In this document: one piece after another, positions 23,987 to 35,266 of the stretch
Layout of the letters: each line of letters begins with the position of its first letter
Position numbering within the stretch: position 1 is the first letter of the stretch
DNA from: Diospyros lotus
Taxonomy: Eukaryota > Streptophyta > Magnoliopsida > Ericales > Ebenaceae
Assembly (NCBI RefSeq): GCF_014633365.1
Contig: NC_068343.1
Span: 32,643,307-32,707,306, forward strand
Reading direction: 5' to 3'
DNA: 64,000 nt
Position numbers and translations under genes: made by a program
The notes under the pieces: model-generated
The model's database searches: none
The model's input: the letters and a program-made list of their open reading frames with translations, nothing else
What the model was told of the DNA's origin: nothing

Positions 23987-24283
23987 GAGGTGGTCTCATT
24001 TATGCAAAGGAAGAAAATGGAGATTAAAAGGCACTTGAGAGAAGAGAAGAGAGAGTGATTGGGAGAGCCAAGGGAAGGCTAGGGCTCACTTTCTTCTCCA
24101 CCTCTTTAATCATCTAAGCTTTGGAAGGGCTAGAGCAAGCTAGTGGTATATCCTTCCTCTTCTTCTTCTTCTTTTACTTGAGTTCTCTTTGTTTTGAAGT
24201 GAAGAGTGAAGTATTTGTTATCTTAGGGACTTCTTCCAAGCAAGACCCAAATGAAAAGGTTTCTAAAGGCAAGTTTTACTCCT

Positions 24284-25183
24284 TGTTAGAGTTATGCTCC
24301 ACAAGCTAATTATATTTTTATGTAATTTATCATACTTTACATTGTGATTCTTTATCTTCAATCAATTGTTATTGCAAGACATTATGTTTTATTTGTCATT
24401 GATGGTTGTCATCATTATTTATTTCAATCCATACTTGACAAAGTCCATAGATCAAATAGGCTCATGGAATATGATTGTGCATAGAGATGACGATCATGAA
24501 ACATATTCCTTATAAGTCTTGATCTTAAATGTTCTTAGTCATAGAGTTATTAGGAATGAACACTAATAAGTCGGATAGACTAGCACATATGATGCATGCT
24601 CAATCAGGAGAATGTCTTGTTTCATGAACATTGGTGTGAGAACACCAGTGCATATATGTGGGTGCTTATTATAAGAATAAGTACAATGAACTAACCCGTT
24701 ACAGAATTCCTAATAGTTATTGTTTAACATTGAATTGGAATTCCTGTGTTGCAATTATGCAGATTGATTCTTAGATTTGAGACATCATGGTAGTCTTATA
24801 TTTGACTGGTTAGGCCTTGGTGCTTTTTGGATTCTAATGGAGTCGTTAACAAATTGTCATTGGGCGTGGCCTTGTTACATATGAAGGCTTGTGAATGTCG
24901 AAATATGATTTTTCACTTATCGTCAAGATGAGAGGATGTCCTATGTATTCCGATGATTTCATGACTAAGGAAATCCTTGGCTAAGGTGAGGTGAAAATCA
25001 AAAGGTGTTTTGATTCCAGCTATCAAGTCATAAATCTAGAATGGATACATAATTATTAAATGATTAGGGTTTCGTCATAAAACTATATCTTAAATTCAAT
25101 AGGGACTTAGAGGAGATCGTGTTTGCGTCTCTACAAATCAAAATTGGACAAAATTGAAGCCTACATGGTCGCGGTTCTTAACA
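24284..25183 (+). mobile_element. Copia-type solo LTR, 900 bp
   Basis: It starts TGTTAGAGTTATG and ends TTCTTAACA, flanked by exact CTCCT duplications at 24279-24283 and 25184-25188. No internal coding region is present. Its interior resembles the LTR at 46194-47462 on the opposite strand. It interrupts the old Tekay-like LTR. Confidence 0.85.
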
Positions 25184-25793
25184 CTCCTCTCTTTTTCTTT
25201 TTGATCCTTTGTCTTTGGTGTTTTTTAAGAAAAGCTTGTGTTGGAAGCTATATAGAAATGTTTGTAAATCTCTCAAATCTCTTGCTTGATCTTGTTAGTT
25301 TCATTTGGACTTTAAAATAGGGCTTGTTCTACCTTATAACCCCTTGGGAATGATGTGTCTATTGTTAGATGTAGTTGGTGCAAGTATTTGTGTTCAACTT
25401 GAATGTTTTTAGGGTTTTTGGGGTGGCTCTTGGATTCAAATGGTCGATTGCTTTGGGAAACGGTCGACTGTTTGTACCCTGTGGCAGCCTACGTAAACTC
25501 CACTGTTTTGGGCATAACTTTTAATAAAAAAAAATCAGATTTGAGATTCATTTAATGCGTTGTAAACTAAACTTGATAAGATTTGATTTGGAATAGGATT
25601 TGAATTATTTGGCCAAGTTTTGAGTGGTTTTTTATTGGTATGAAAACATATCTATAAGTTCTTGAGAACAATTATGCATTCAATGGCGAGGCATTATGTG
25701 AATTGAGGATTCATGGTAGGCCTGTTTGAGGATGACGATGAGCTAGTATCAGGCCATATGGGAATTTGTGTTTGGAGAGCATTATGTATGTAT
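25184..25793 (+). other. Tekay-like LTR piece, non-coding
   Basis: This is sequence between two solo LTRs. It contains the related phrases GGTCGATTGCTTTGGGAAACG and GGTCGACTG (25442-25470). I see no credible gene; the 65-codon frame at 25123-25320 starts inside the preceding solo LTR and crosses its boundary, so it is fortuitous. Confidence 0.6.
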
Positions 25794-28069
25794 TGATGAG
25801 GAACACCATTATGAGGTATACCAATGCAAGGGCTTAAGCCATTTTCAAAAACATTTTTCAAAAACATCAAAGATAGCAGCGGAAACAATATCCAAAAACA
25901 CCTTGTAAGACCCATTTTCAATGTCCATATGAATATAAAAAACTAAATCATGCCATAGGGGGTTTAGTTAATATATGTTTCAACGCTTGAAGGTTGCTGT
26001 AGTGGTTGGAATCCTCCCAGTGGTAGCAACTTCTTGCTCCAAGAAACAACTCCTGAACCTTCATTCGATTAGACCAAAATCGTCCCCCGAAAACCAAAGG
26101 GCCTAGTTCGTTCACGCTCCAGTGAAATGATGAATCCCACCACTCTCTCTATATGCTAAACAAAGAGAATGTGGGAGATTATGGGCTGACAAAGAGAATG
26201 CGGAAGATTATGGGCTAAAATGATATGGGTTCTTAAGTGAAGAAGATCTCCCAAGCTTGATAGTCTCACTATCAAAAGCAATGAGCTATAATAGCTAAGG
26301 GAGAATCAAAAGGAGTAATGGATTGTTAGGGTTTCTAGATTGGGAGAGGAATAGTAAGAATGAGCAAGAGAAAAACTAGCCAAAACTTGCTCTGGTCGTA
26401 TAATTCTCACAGCACAAAACAAGTATATATATATATATATCTCCCCCCAATTTTGGAAACCCTAGGGCACACCCAAAAGAGGGAAATCCGACAAAGGGAT
26501 CAAGAGGGGATAAAGGAGAGAGAAGAAATCATGCCAAGGACGCACGTTATCCTTCCCTGAGCCTCCCATCGTCTGCCGTTGCCACGTGTCTAGCTTTCAA
26601 TTATAGAAAATGACAAAATAGTCATGTAATCTGCTAACGAGATCGATAAAAATTGTCAACAATTTACAAGGAAGTTTGCTGAAGCTGTAGACAGTTTCCA
26701 AAGGAATTGTCGATAGTTTTGCCCCTTTATCCAAAAATTGCATCTAGGCTCGATATTAACTCTTAATAACACTTTCATTATCTCATAATGACACTAAGGC
26801 CCCCGTTAACTCTTAACAGTATGCTTGTCAACTCTTGACTATTCCTTCTCATTAATTTGATCATTGATCCCGATCCGTTAACCCTTAATGACAATGTCAT
26901 TAACTGTTAATGACAATGTCATAAACTCTTAATGACAGTTTCAGCCTTAATTGCTTAGTCAACCATCACACCCAGATATGTGCATGATCTTCTAGGTTCA
27001 CTACTAAGTAGCAATCAGGAAATGTCAACCACCTTAACGTTGATCAAACAATTTTGCTCTACAATGAGGATCTCTCCGTCTCCTCGGAGTACCTCGAAAG
27101 ACCCTGAGTGACAACTACCATTATGTCAGGGCGATCCTACCTGTAATGAAGTCTTACTTCATAATAGAATCTATTTGGACTTTCGATTCTCGTGTACTTT
27201 AATCCCTCCATCTATTATCATCCAGATCGAGTGAGAGTCAAGTACTGATTAAACTCACTAACTCGATGATTATGCTAGAATCAGTGTGTTGAGATTGAGA
27301 TGACACATCGTAACTCTTTCCAACATTATAACACTTTCCAATCAAGTGTACCCTGGTTAGGGGTTTCTATAATCTAGACCACCACTTATCGCATAAAATG
27401 TTCACCTCACGCTGGAAGTCGATGCATTTTATTAGCAATCACCTGCCTCCACATGCCACTACATAGGGATCACATAATGCATCTCCCACCCAGTAGCTTG
27501 ATGGTTCTTAGCAACAACAAATCCCTAATATCTACACATGAGACAACTGTGTTGCCTCCGGTCAAAGGACCAGTAACAACACAATCGAACCTTGTGATAG
27601 ACCATAGATCCTCTCAACCATGTGATCTATCACGTGCATCATATTCAATAAGTGTTCTACTAACACCTACCCATATGTATACTATATCCATCTCATGGAT
27701 TATTGCATGCGACTCACCATCATTTATTATTAGCATCTCATACTAATCAAATGTAGTATCCCATGTGTCAGTCCGTACTCGACTAGTCATAATCCCCATC
27801 TGAGAAGTCTAAGGACTGAGAATCATCATTAAGATATCCTTATTACAAATATCAATTGTCACATATTCTTAACACTTAAGAATAAGATCTTTAACAAGAA
27901 ATCTAAGAACTCATTCATATATAATGATTAGAGAGCTATGAATGAAGATACGACCTCAAAATATGAAAACACATTTTTGTTATATATATTGCAAGAATTA
28001 TATCATTAGTCCTATAATTATAAATGCCATATCCCATCTAAATCTAGTATTAGGGCACTAACACTAACA
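25794..28069 (-). mobile_element. Copia-type solo LTR, minus strand, about 2.3 kb
   Basis: On the minus strand it begins TGTTAGTGTTAGTGCCC (right end 28069) and ends CCTCATCA (left end 25794). TGTAT occurs at 25789-25793 and again at 28070-28074 as the target duplication. A minus-strand TATA stretch near 26425-26440 divides a 1.6-kb U3 from a 0.6-kb R-U5, the same layout as copia A's LTR. The left end rests mainly on the duplication. The interior holds palindromic TTAATGACANTGTCATTAA-like repeats (26750-26945). Confidence 0.7.
26750..26945. repeat. Cluster of TTAATGACANTGTCATTAA-like palindromes
   Basis: Units such as TTAATGACAATGTCATTAA recur in tandem with GTTAACTCTTAA spacers. Two units near 26884-26930 are nearly perfect, with decayed ones before and after. 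They lie in the U3 of the minus-strand solo LTR. Confidence 0.7.
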
Positions 28070-28605
28070 TGTATGAATTAAATGGGAAGTTTTTGGGGTT
28101 TAAATGTGCATATAAGGGTTGGTAAATGAGTTAGGAAGTGGGTCATTTAGAGATATGGATTGGGAGGTGTAATTCATGAATGTTCTCTTATGATGTGTGG
28201 ACATATCCCTTGAGGACTGCTTTGTGAATTTGGATGTGGAAAAGGATGTCCAAGTACACACTATGGTTGTAATTATAATTCTGGGAAGAGATAAGAGGTA
28301 TCGTATGAATTCATGCGTATGTGTAGACTATGGTGGTGGTATTGGCTTGTGATTATGACATGTAAGAAAGTCCATAGCAGCCATATCTTATGATGTGTAA
28401 GACTATGGGTTTGAGTTCCACAGCAACCATATCTTTTGATGCGTAAGACTGTGGGTTTGAGTTCCACAGCAACCATATCTTTTGATGCGTAAGACTGTGG
28501 GTTTGAGTCCCACAACAACCATATCTTCTGATGCGTAGTCCCACAGCGGCTATATATATATATATATCTTATGATGCGTAAGATTGTGGGTTTGAGTCCC
28601 ACAAT
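28070..28605 (+). other. Tekay-like LTR piece with 46-bp tandem repeat
   Basis: The left part (28070-28380) is non-coding LTR sequence. From 28382 a 46-bp unit containing GATGCGTAAGACTGTGGG and GAGTTCCACAGCAAC repeats about five times. The fourth copy is shortened and the fifth is preceded by a TA microsatellite near 28551-28570. Minus-strand open frames across this array are repeat artefacts. Confidence 0.8.
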
Positions 28606-28699
28606 TGTTGGTTCCTAATGATGGTAAATATATCCCAAGAGGGGGGGTGAATTGGGATTAGGTAAATTTTCGATAAATTAAAACTTTGATAGATGGCAA

Positions 28700-30235
28700 A
28701 ACACTATGTTTCGAAATATAGGATATATGTTTCGAAATAAACCTTTCTGTTAAGTAGGTTTCGAAACCTACTATATATGTTTCGAAATCTACTTCACTGT
28801 TTTGCTTGATTCGAAATCCTTTACCTTGTATTTCAAAACTAATGACCTTTGGAAAAGATGATTTACATAAGTAAGAGTATACCAAAGATGTTTGTATATC
28901 AAAGACAGGTTTTCTATGTATATGTATAAGTTTATGCACAAGAAAACTATTTTAACCTTTAATAACAAATCTAATGATAACATGTGCAATAGGTAATAAT
29001 GATAAGTAAAAGCTAAAGAACAATTGCACACAAGATATATAGTGGTTCAGCACCCGCCTACTCCGCTACCTTCAAGCTTACCCACTTGAAGGATTTTGCA
29101 ATCCCAATCACTTTTACTAGTGATCAACCACCATAAGGGTTTAATCACGATTCACCCCAAAACCTTACAATGTGAGTTTTTACAGACTCAACTCAAACCT
29201 AGCACCAAGTGAGTTTTAGGCTCAACTCAAACCTTATACCAAGTGAGTTTTAAGGCTAAACTCGAACCTTTGACACAATGAGTTTTAGGTTCAACTCAAA
29301 CCTTTACACTAAATGAGTTTTTAGGCTAAACTCAAACCTTACAACAATCAAGATAAATGAAGTTTATTTTTACAACCCAAAGAGCAATAAATGCCTTACC
29401 ACATGGTTGTACAAACCTCTTAACTTGAGGTGAGAAGGGCTGGAGGATGATACTCGTTGTTTGCACTTACTTCTCCTTTTTCACATCACAATGCACATCT
29501 AGGAATGGATGAATGGATCCTCTTTGAAAGCTTGTCAAACAGATTTAGATCACATGTGCTTGTGTGTGTCTCTAGTGTGTGCTCACTTGTTGTATCTTGT
29601 TATAGCTCAATCAATCTCTATCAATCTCTTCTTGTCTTCAAATACCTATTATTTATGCCAATAGATAGGAATCTGGCCGTTTATAGCCGTTAGAGACAAG
29701 ACAAAAAAGTAGGTTTCAAAACATACTTAGTAGGTTTCGAAACATCACAATTTTACACATAGGTTTCGAAACATACAACACTTTACAGCAAGACAAGCAC
29801 TTCGAGACAGTAAAGAGTGGGAGACAGAATCTTACACCTACTTTGAATATTTAAAAGGCACTCACATTCAAATTCAAATTTGAATCTCTTAGCATGGAGA
29901 GTGCATTAAATAAATGATAGAGAAGCATTTTGATAAATACAAAATTGTAAAACAAATGCATCTCGATTTTCAAATGAACTGCTGACAGAATGTCGGAGGT
30001 TTCGAAACATGACATAATAGGTTTCGAAACATACCTTTCTGGAAATGAGGTTTCGAAACATGATGCATATAGGTTTCGAAACATACCTCTCTAGAAATGA
30101 GGTTTCGAAACATAGACATATAGGTTTTGAAACATAGTTCAAAACTTGAATTGAAAACACATACATTGCATAGATGTTTCGAAATAGCATACACTGAAAA
30201 CATTGAAAACCTTTTCAAAGGGGTTTCGAAACATG
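28700..30235. repeat. GTTTCGAAAC palindrome array (two clusters)
   Basis: AGGTTTCGAAACAT and close forms occur about 15 times, densest at 29998-30230 with spacing near 25 bp, with a second cluster at 28700-28815. The core is a perfect palindrome with a central CpG. Short minus-strand frames rich in CFET and VSKP peptides are products of this array. Confidence 0.88.
29160..29345. repeat. Tandem repeat, about 34-36 bp, five copies
   Basis: Units with GTGAGTTTTAGGCTCAACTC repeat across this stretch inside the solo LTR, with small differences between copies. Confidence 0.8.
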
Positions 30236-30803
30236 CATAGAAACATGACAGAGTTTCAGAAACATTTGCTTGAAAACACAATCCACAACATGCATACGTC
30301 ACAGGTTATTTACATTTATTTAGTTTAAGTAAATGTCCACATTTTCTTTTATTTATATTTTACCTCCATTTACTTTAATACATAAATGTAAATAATGAAG
30401 TACCCCCTATTTGGATTCAATAAAAATACTTAGAAAATGAAAATCCAAATATATAAGAAAGTAGATTTTAGGTTTTAGTATAAACTCAAGTTTTATCAAT
30501 AATACCACCTCCAAAATATATACTTTTTATTTAATGAAAAATTCATTAAAAATCGTTTTAGCACTAATGAATGTTAGATATCAAATTATCGGGAGATAGT
30601 TTTCTAAAAAGAAAACATTATCTTATACTTCTCCTTATAAGGTGCTAACCTTCCAAACTTAGTCAAAAACAGGGTTTTTATTTTCACAAAGTGAAACTTG
30701 ATATTGAAATTGATATATATTGAAAATCACATACTTGACTCATGACTTAGGGATTAAACCAATATATGTTTTTTATCATTAAAATTATTGTACAAAAAGT
30801 ACA

Positions 30804-31435
30804 ACAACCCCTTTGTGTGTGGTATCATAGGCATGTGTCAGTGCCGTAGAGTTAAGAGTGGACGGAGGGTACTACTATGATGAGGCTACTGTATACTTGG
30901 CGTGTGATATCATAGACGTGTGTTAGTTCCACAGAGTTGAGAGCGGACTGAAGACATTGCTATGATGGGGCCACTGCATGCTTAGTGTGTGGTATCATAG
31001 GCATGTGATAGTGCCACAGAGTGGATTGGATTTATCGGCCCAGAATGGGTTACCTTGTGACATGAATGTATGATACTGCAAGATAATGGGTGTTATGCTT
31101 AGAGCATTATATGGGTTCCAGAGACTATATAGTAGCAAGGCTAGCAGAGTGTGTCTTATCCATGTTATGAGAGGAGTTTGTTACTTGTGTAGATTGCACT
31201 GATCTCGATTATGATTCTGTCCATGACGTTCCATGCTACAATTCTACCTATGTTACTCTATGCCATGATCCTACCATATATTGCTTGTTATTGCTTAATG
31301 AGTCTCTATTATGATATATCTCATACTCAATTTTGTTATATTATGCTTGTTGGGCCTTGCGACTCAATCTTTCTCTTCACATCATTCCAGGTGCAGGTAA
31401 AACGAAGAAAGAGAGGGGTCCTAGCATGGCGTGAT
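30804..31435 (+). other. Tekay-like LTR piece with about 85-bp tandem repeat
   Basis: A unit with GTGTGGTATCATAGGCATGTG is repeated about 2.4 times between 30818 and 31025. The rest is non-coding LTR sequence up to the Athila insertion at 31436. The small open frame at 31211-31438 is low-complexity and runs into the inserted LTR, so it is rejected as a gene. Confidence 0.7.
31431..31435. repeat. Target-site duplication GTGAT, left copy (Athila element)
   Basis: GTGAT at 31431-31435 is repeated exactly at 45832-45836, outside the two LTRs. Confidence 0.95.
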
Positions 31436-33462
31436 TGATTAATGCTCAAAAATGCCAAAAATTTGTTATGTTTTTATTACCTCCTAACCCATTTGATCGA
31501 CTTAAAATCTCCAGAATTGCTTGTTGCAGCTCAAAAGAAGGTAAAGAGATGAAAGAATGATTCATACTCTCCAAAAGCATGATTGAAAGAGGAATAAAAA
31601 GTCAAGAAATAAAGGTGTCCTAATGAAAGTCAAAGCAATTCGAATAACTCTCCAAAGGTATTCAAATATGGAGCAAAAAAGAAGAAAGCTGCTCAACCAT
31701 TCGAATAAATCATTCAGACATTCGAATATGCAAGATATCGGATTGTGCATATTCGAATGAGATCCAAGTCATTCGAATGAGCCGAGCATAAGAAGAAATT
31801 CGGATGAGCATAATCGTTTGGAAGCAGTGAAGACATATTCGAATGAGATCCAAGTCATTCGAATGAGCCGAGCATAAGAAGAAATTCGGATGAGCATAAT
31901 CGTTTGGAAGACATATTCGAATGAGATCCAAGTCATTCGAATGAAGTTGAAGAAGAAAGGAAATCTATTCGAATGAAGGCTGAGTAATTCGAATGAGAAG
32001 CAACCCAAGGAACTCCATATTCGAATGCTCTCCAGGTCATCCGAATGCAATGAAGAAGTCAAGAGAAAAATTAGAAATTCATTCGAATGAAAGTACTGTT
32101 GCATTCGAATGACCGAGAAAATCGCCGTGTAAGGAACAGTAAATCATGAAATTCATTCGAATAAGGCTAAAATTCATTCGAATGAGCCGGTCAGTCAAAA
32201 GAAACTCAGCAAGCATTCGAATGTCTCTGCTAGTCATTCGAATGAGCAGCCGAACAAAAATTCTGACATGCGCAAATACACGCGGTGGCTCTACGGTAAA
32301 TTCATCCAACTTTTAAACAACTTTTCAACAAATGGTCCCCACTTCCATGCGCCAAAAGCTTAAAAAGGGACCAACATTCTTTGGAATCAGAAGTTGACGA
32401 GTGCAGAAGATACTAAGAAAACAATACAAGAAAGAAGAAGATCATTTGGAAAGCGGGGGACTTTTCTTTTCCTTTTGTCTGTTTCTCCTATTTTTGTTCT
32501 TGTCTGTATTTCTTTCTTTGAGATAGCACTTCAGTTACACTAGTTGTTCTTGCAAAAATCTTAGCTCTGTATTACAAGTTCATTTTAATTTCTGCTTCAT
32601 GTTGTAGTTCGTTTCAGCAATCAATACAGCAGTAGTTTACCAAGTTCTTATCTGTTATCTCAGTTATTTCTTTTACGAATCATGTATTCATCTGTAGAGA
32701 TTTGTTTTAGTCGTGCACTTCCTATGAAGATGTGTGGCTAATTCGATTCTTGGGTTAAGGCAAAGATGGTGCCCAAAGCCACTGATGAATCAATATAACA
32801 GAACTTCATATGTCAAAGTAACAAAAGCAAAAGCAGTTTGGGAAATATTATTAACGAAAACCTCAGGCTTGGATTGGTTCGTACGCCTAACCTAGAGTCT
32901 CCATGCCATGTATGGAGGCTGCTTGACCTGGAAACGTTCTCATACCCAAGCCCCGAGCACTTATTTTGTCAAAACATTATTTATACACTGATTTATGATA
33001 GCTTCTTACCATAGAGTCTCCATGTCATGTATGGAGGTTGCTTGAACAAAGAGTTATCATCATCTCAGTAGTACATTTAATGGTTGAAAACCCAAGCTCT
33101 TGAGCTGCTAGTTACATCACAGAAAGCCATATGGTGAATCAGTTGGGTTTGGCACCAGATTTGTCTTGACCCAAGATCTATCCATTTCCAGATTACAGTA
33201 TTATCACATTTAGTTTGATCTCATTTCATTATTCTGTTAATCAAAAGAACTGGTGTGGTTATCTCCTTCCATGAGTAATCTCCCTGTGAGTCGACCCGGT
33301 CTTGCCCGGAAAAATTACATATAAATTTTCTGCTACAATCACACTCGTGCACTGGCGAGTCTAAACGCCTCATCCTATCTGTGAACATAATTAGTTGCTA
33401 AATCAGCTGAATTGGTGAAAGAAAAATACAAAAGTGACAAATGCAGGGTGAGTGATGCAGCA
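31436..33462 (+). repeat. 5' LTR of Athila element
   Basis: 2027 bp from TGATTAATGC to GTGATGCAGCA. It contains about 18 exact ATTCGAAT cores at 31636-32245. The identical short minus-strand frames seen in both LTRs are by-products of this repeat. A weak TATA-like TTAAAAAGG lies at about 32360. Confidence 0.95.
31636..32245. repeat. CATTCGAATG palindrome array in Athila 5' LTR
   Basis: About 18 copies of ATTCGAAT, most extended to CATTCGAATG, plus decayed forms (ATTCGGAT, ATCCGAAT), lie within 610 bp. The same array occurs in the 3' LTR at 44005-44614. Confidence 0.93.
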
Positions 33463-33467
33463 AATTT

Positions 33468-33485
33468 TGGCGCCGTTGCCGGGGA
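33468..33485 (+). promoter_or_regulatory. Primer binding site, tRNA-Asp (Athila element)
   Basis: TGGCGCCGTTGCCGGGGA starts 5 bases after the LTR and complements the 3' end of plant tRNA-Asp, the usual Athila primer. Confidence 0.92.
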
Positions 33486-33574
33486 GGTTAAGGTAAGCCA
33501 AATAATCATCCCTAGTCCTTTTTCTTTTTACTTCTGTTCTTTAATTTCTCTTCTCTGTCTGTTTGGTCTGGTGT

Positions 33575-35266
33575 ATGAGACTTAGATCCGGTAGAGTGGT
33601 TGAGCAAGTGTTACATTCAGAAAATACTCCATCTGATTTTGAGTTTTCATTACCACACTCATTTATGGCTCAACCAAACAACATGTCTGAACATGGGAGT
33701 GACCATGGCGATCCTGATCCTGTTGATCAGGAATTGATTAGACCTCTTAGAGAGTACCTTCACCCTCCAAGGCAGACAACACCCTCGTGTATCATCCTTC
33801 CCATAAATCACCATAGGTTCAATTTCAAACCTGGCACAATCCAATTGTTGCCTACATTTCATGGTATGGATTCTGAAAATCCATACACTCATATGAAGGA
33901 ATTCGAGGAAGTGTGTAGCACTTGCATGGATCATACAGTAAATGAGGATGTTGTAAGGTTAAAACTTTTCCCATTCTCACTAAAAGATAAGGCGAAAATG
34001 TGGTTAGGCACTCTCCTACCTAGATCTATAGGAACTTGGAGAGAAATGCAAGCAACTTTTCTGAAAAAATATTTTCCTGCCAACAGAACCGCTACTCTCC
34101 AAAGACAAATCATGAACTTCGCCTGTAAATCAACTGAAAATTTTTCCCAAGCATGGGAAAGATTCAAAGATCTTCTCCACACTTGTCCGCACCATGCCTT
34201 TGAGCAATGGCGAGTGGTCAGTTTTTTTTATGACTCACTCACGCCCCAATTAAAAATGTTGGTTTCTACAATGTGTAATGGAGAATTCTATGAGAAAACT
34301 CCAGAAGAAGCGTTTCACTTCTTTGACACATTGGCTGAAAACACAAGAAATTGGGAAGCTGGCCCTACATCTTCATTTGATCCAAGGGAAAATCCACAAC
34401 CGAGAGGTAGATACCAGTTAAGTGAGAATGATGATCTAAATGCAAGACTAACTGCCTTAACAAAAAAAGTTGAAAATCTGGAGCCCAAGAAGGTACAATC
34501 TGTTAAACAAGTGGAAGTGAAATGTGCTGTGTGTGAAACAATGGATCATGCAACTGAAGAATGCCCTACTCTACCTGCTTTCAAGGAAGTATTGTATGGG
34601 CAGACTAACAACAATAATTCACACAATTTTGAGGGAAGACAGAATCAAAATCAAAGTGGAACCTATTACGGGAACAATCAAAACTACAACTCCTACCATC
34701 CCAATAATAGGAATCACCCCAATTTTTCATGGAGACATGATGCTGGGAGTCATTCTCAAAACTCCTTCCCTGCACATCAACAATCCTTCCAACAGAATCA
34801 AGGTTCTTCATCCAATACCTACCAACCTCCTCATAGGAGATCTTTTGAAGACACCTTGCATCAGTTCATTCAAAATCAAACGGGCATCAACAATCAGGTT
34901 GCCCAGCTTACAAAGAGTCAAGAGCAAACAAATAGAGCCGTGGAGGATATGAGAAGCCAAATAACAAAGTTGACCCAAACACTAAGTGTGAGAGAACCTG
35001 GAAGATTCCCTTCACAAACCAACCCTAACCCAGTTAGGCAAACAAATCAGGTGGAATCTTCTAGTGGTGAAAGTAATGCACATGAACAAGTCCAATCTGT
35101 AACTATCCTAAGAAGTGGAAAGGTGATTGAAAAACCCAATGATCTTAGGATAAGCCAAACTGTTGTTGAGAAAGAGAAAGCAGAAGGACAGGAGCCAATC
35201 TTAGAAAAAAATGAAAACAATGAAGAAAAAAAACAAGCAAAAACAAAAAGAAGATGGAAAAGGTAA
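33575..35266 (+). CDS. gag: Athila gag polyprotein
   Basis: 563 codons from the ATG at 33575 (MRLRSGR); an upstream non-ATG frame continues to 33563 but lacks a start. Gag forms the cytoplasmic virus-like particle that packages the element RNA. The retrotransposon gag core occupies roughly residues 100-250 ([14 protein letters not shown] and [16 protein letters not shown]). A single CCHC zinc knuckle, C-x2-C-x4-H-x4-C, is at about residues 317-330 ([14 protein letters not shown]) and should bind RNA. An Asn/Gln-rich region follows (about 345-430), then a predicted coiled coil and a charged tail. The frame is free of stops. It overlaps pol by 56 bases in another frame, whereas many Athila elements join gag and pol, so the tail may be a recent frameshift product or a programmed one. 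Confidence 0.93.
   Translation: MRLRSGRVVEQVLHSENTPSDFEFSLPHSFMAQPNNMSEHGSDHGDPDPVDQELIRPLREYLHPPRQTTPSCIILPINHHRFNFKPGTIQLLPTFHGMDSENPYTHMKEFEEVCSTCMDHTVNEDVVRLKLFPFSLKDKAKMWLGTLLPRSIGTWREMQATFLKKYFPANRTATLQRQIMNFACKSTENFSQAWERFKDLLHTCPHHAFEQWRVVSFFYDSLTPQLKMLVSTMCNGEFYEKTPEEAFHFFDTLAENTRNWEAGPTSSFDPRENPQPRGRYQLSENDDLNARLTALTKKVENLEPKKVQSVKQVEVKCAVCETMDHATEECPTLPAFKEVLYGQTNNNNSHNFEGRQNQNQSGTYYGNNQNYNSYHPNNRNHPNFSWRHDAGSHSQNSFPAHQQSFQQNQGSSSNTYQPPHRRSFEDTLHQFIQNQTGINNQVAQLTKSQEQTNRAVEDMRSQITKLTQTLSVREPGRFPSQTNPNPVRQTNQVESSSGESNAHEQVQSVTILRSGKVIEKPNDLRISQTVVEKEKAEGQEPILEKNENNEEKKQAKTKRRWKR

Larger units (their letters stand above)
28606..30803 (-). mobile_element. Copia-type solo LTR with GTTTCGAAAC array, minus strand, 2198 bp
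   Basis: On the minus strand it opens TGTACTTTTTGTACA at 30803 and ends AGGAACCAACA at 28606. ACAAT (28601-28605) and ACAAC (30804-30808) form a 4-of-5 target duplication. The terminal motif CCAATTCACCCCCCC is typical of many plant copia LTR ends. It is homologous to the plus-strand solo LTR at 49147-50396. It contains a roughly 35-bp tandem array (29160-29345) and GTTTCGAAAC palindromes at 28700-28815 and 29730-30230. No internal region is present. Confidence 0.85.

Noticed and set aside
24121..24309. Possible small secreted protein with a hydrophobic start
   Set aside because: The frame spans the boundary of a solo LTR at 24284 and lies in the leader of an old LTR; no homology was recognised.
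28273..28602. Minus-strand frames of 63 and 109 codons
   Set aside because: Built entirely from the 46-bp tandem repeat.
29851..30302. Minus-strand frames rich in CFET and VSKP peptides
   Set aside because: Translation of the GTTTCGAAAC array in a solo LTR.
31636..32245. CRISPR-like array of short palindromes
   Set aside because: Spacing is irregular, there are no uniform spacers or cas genes, and the setting is a plant LTR.
31562..32309. Minus-strand open frames in the Athila LTR, repeated exactly at 43931-44678
   Set aside because: They are identical because the LTRs are identical, and their peptides come from the CATTCGAATG repeats.
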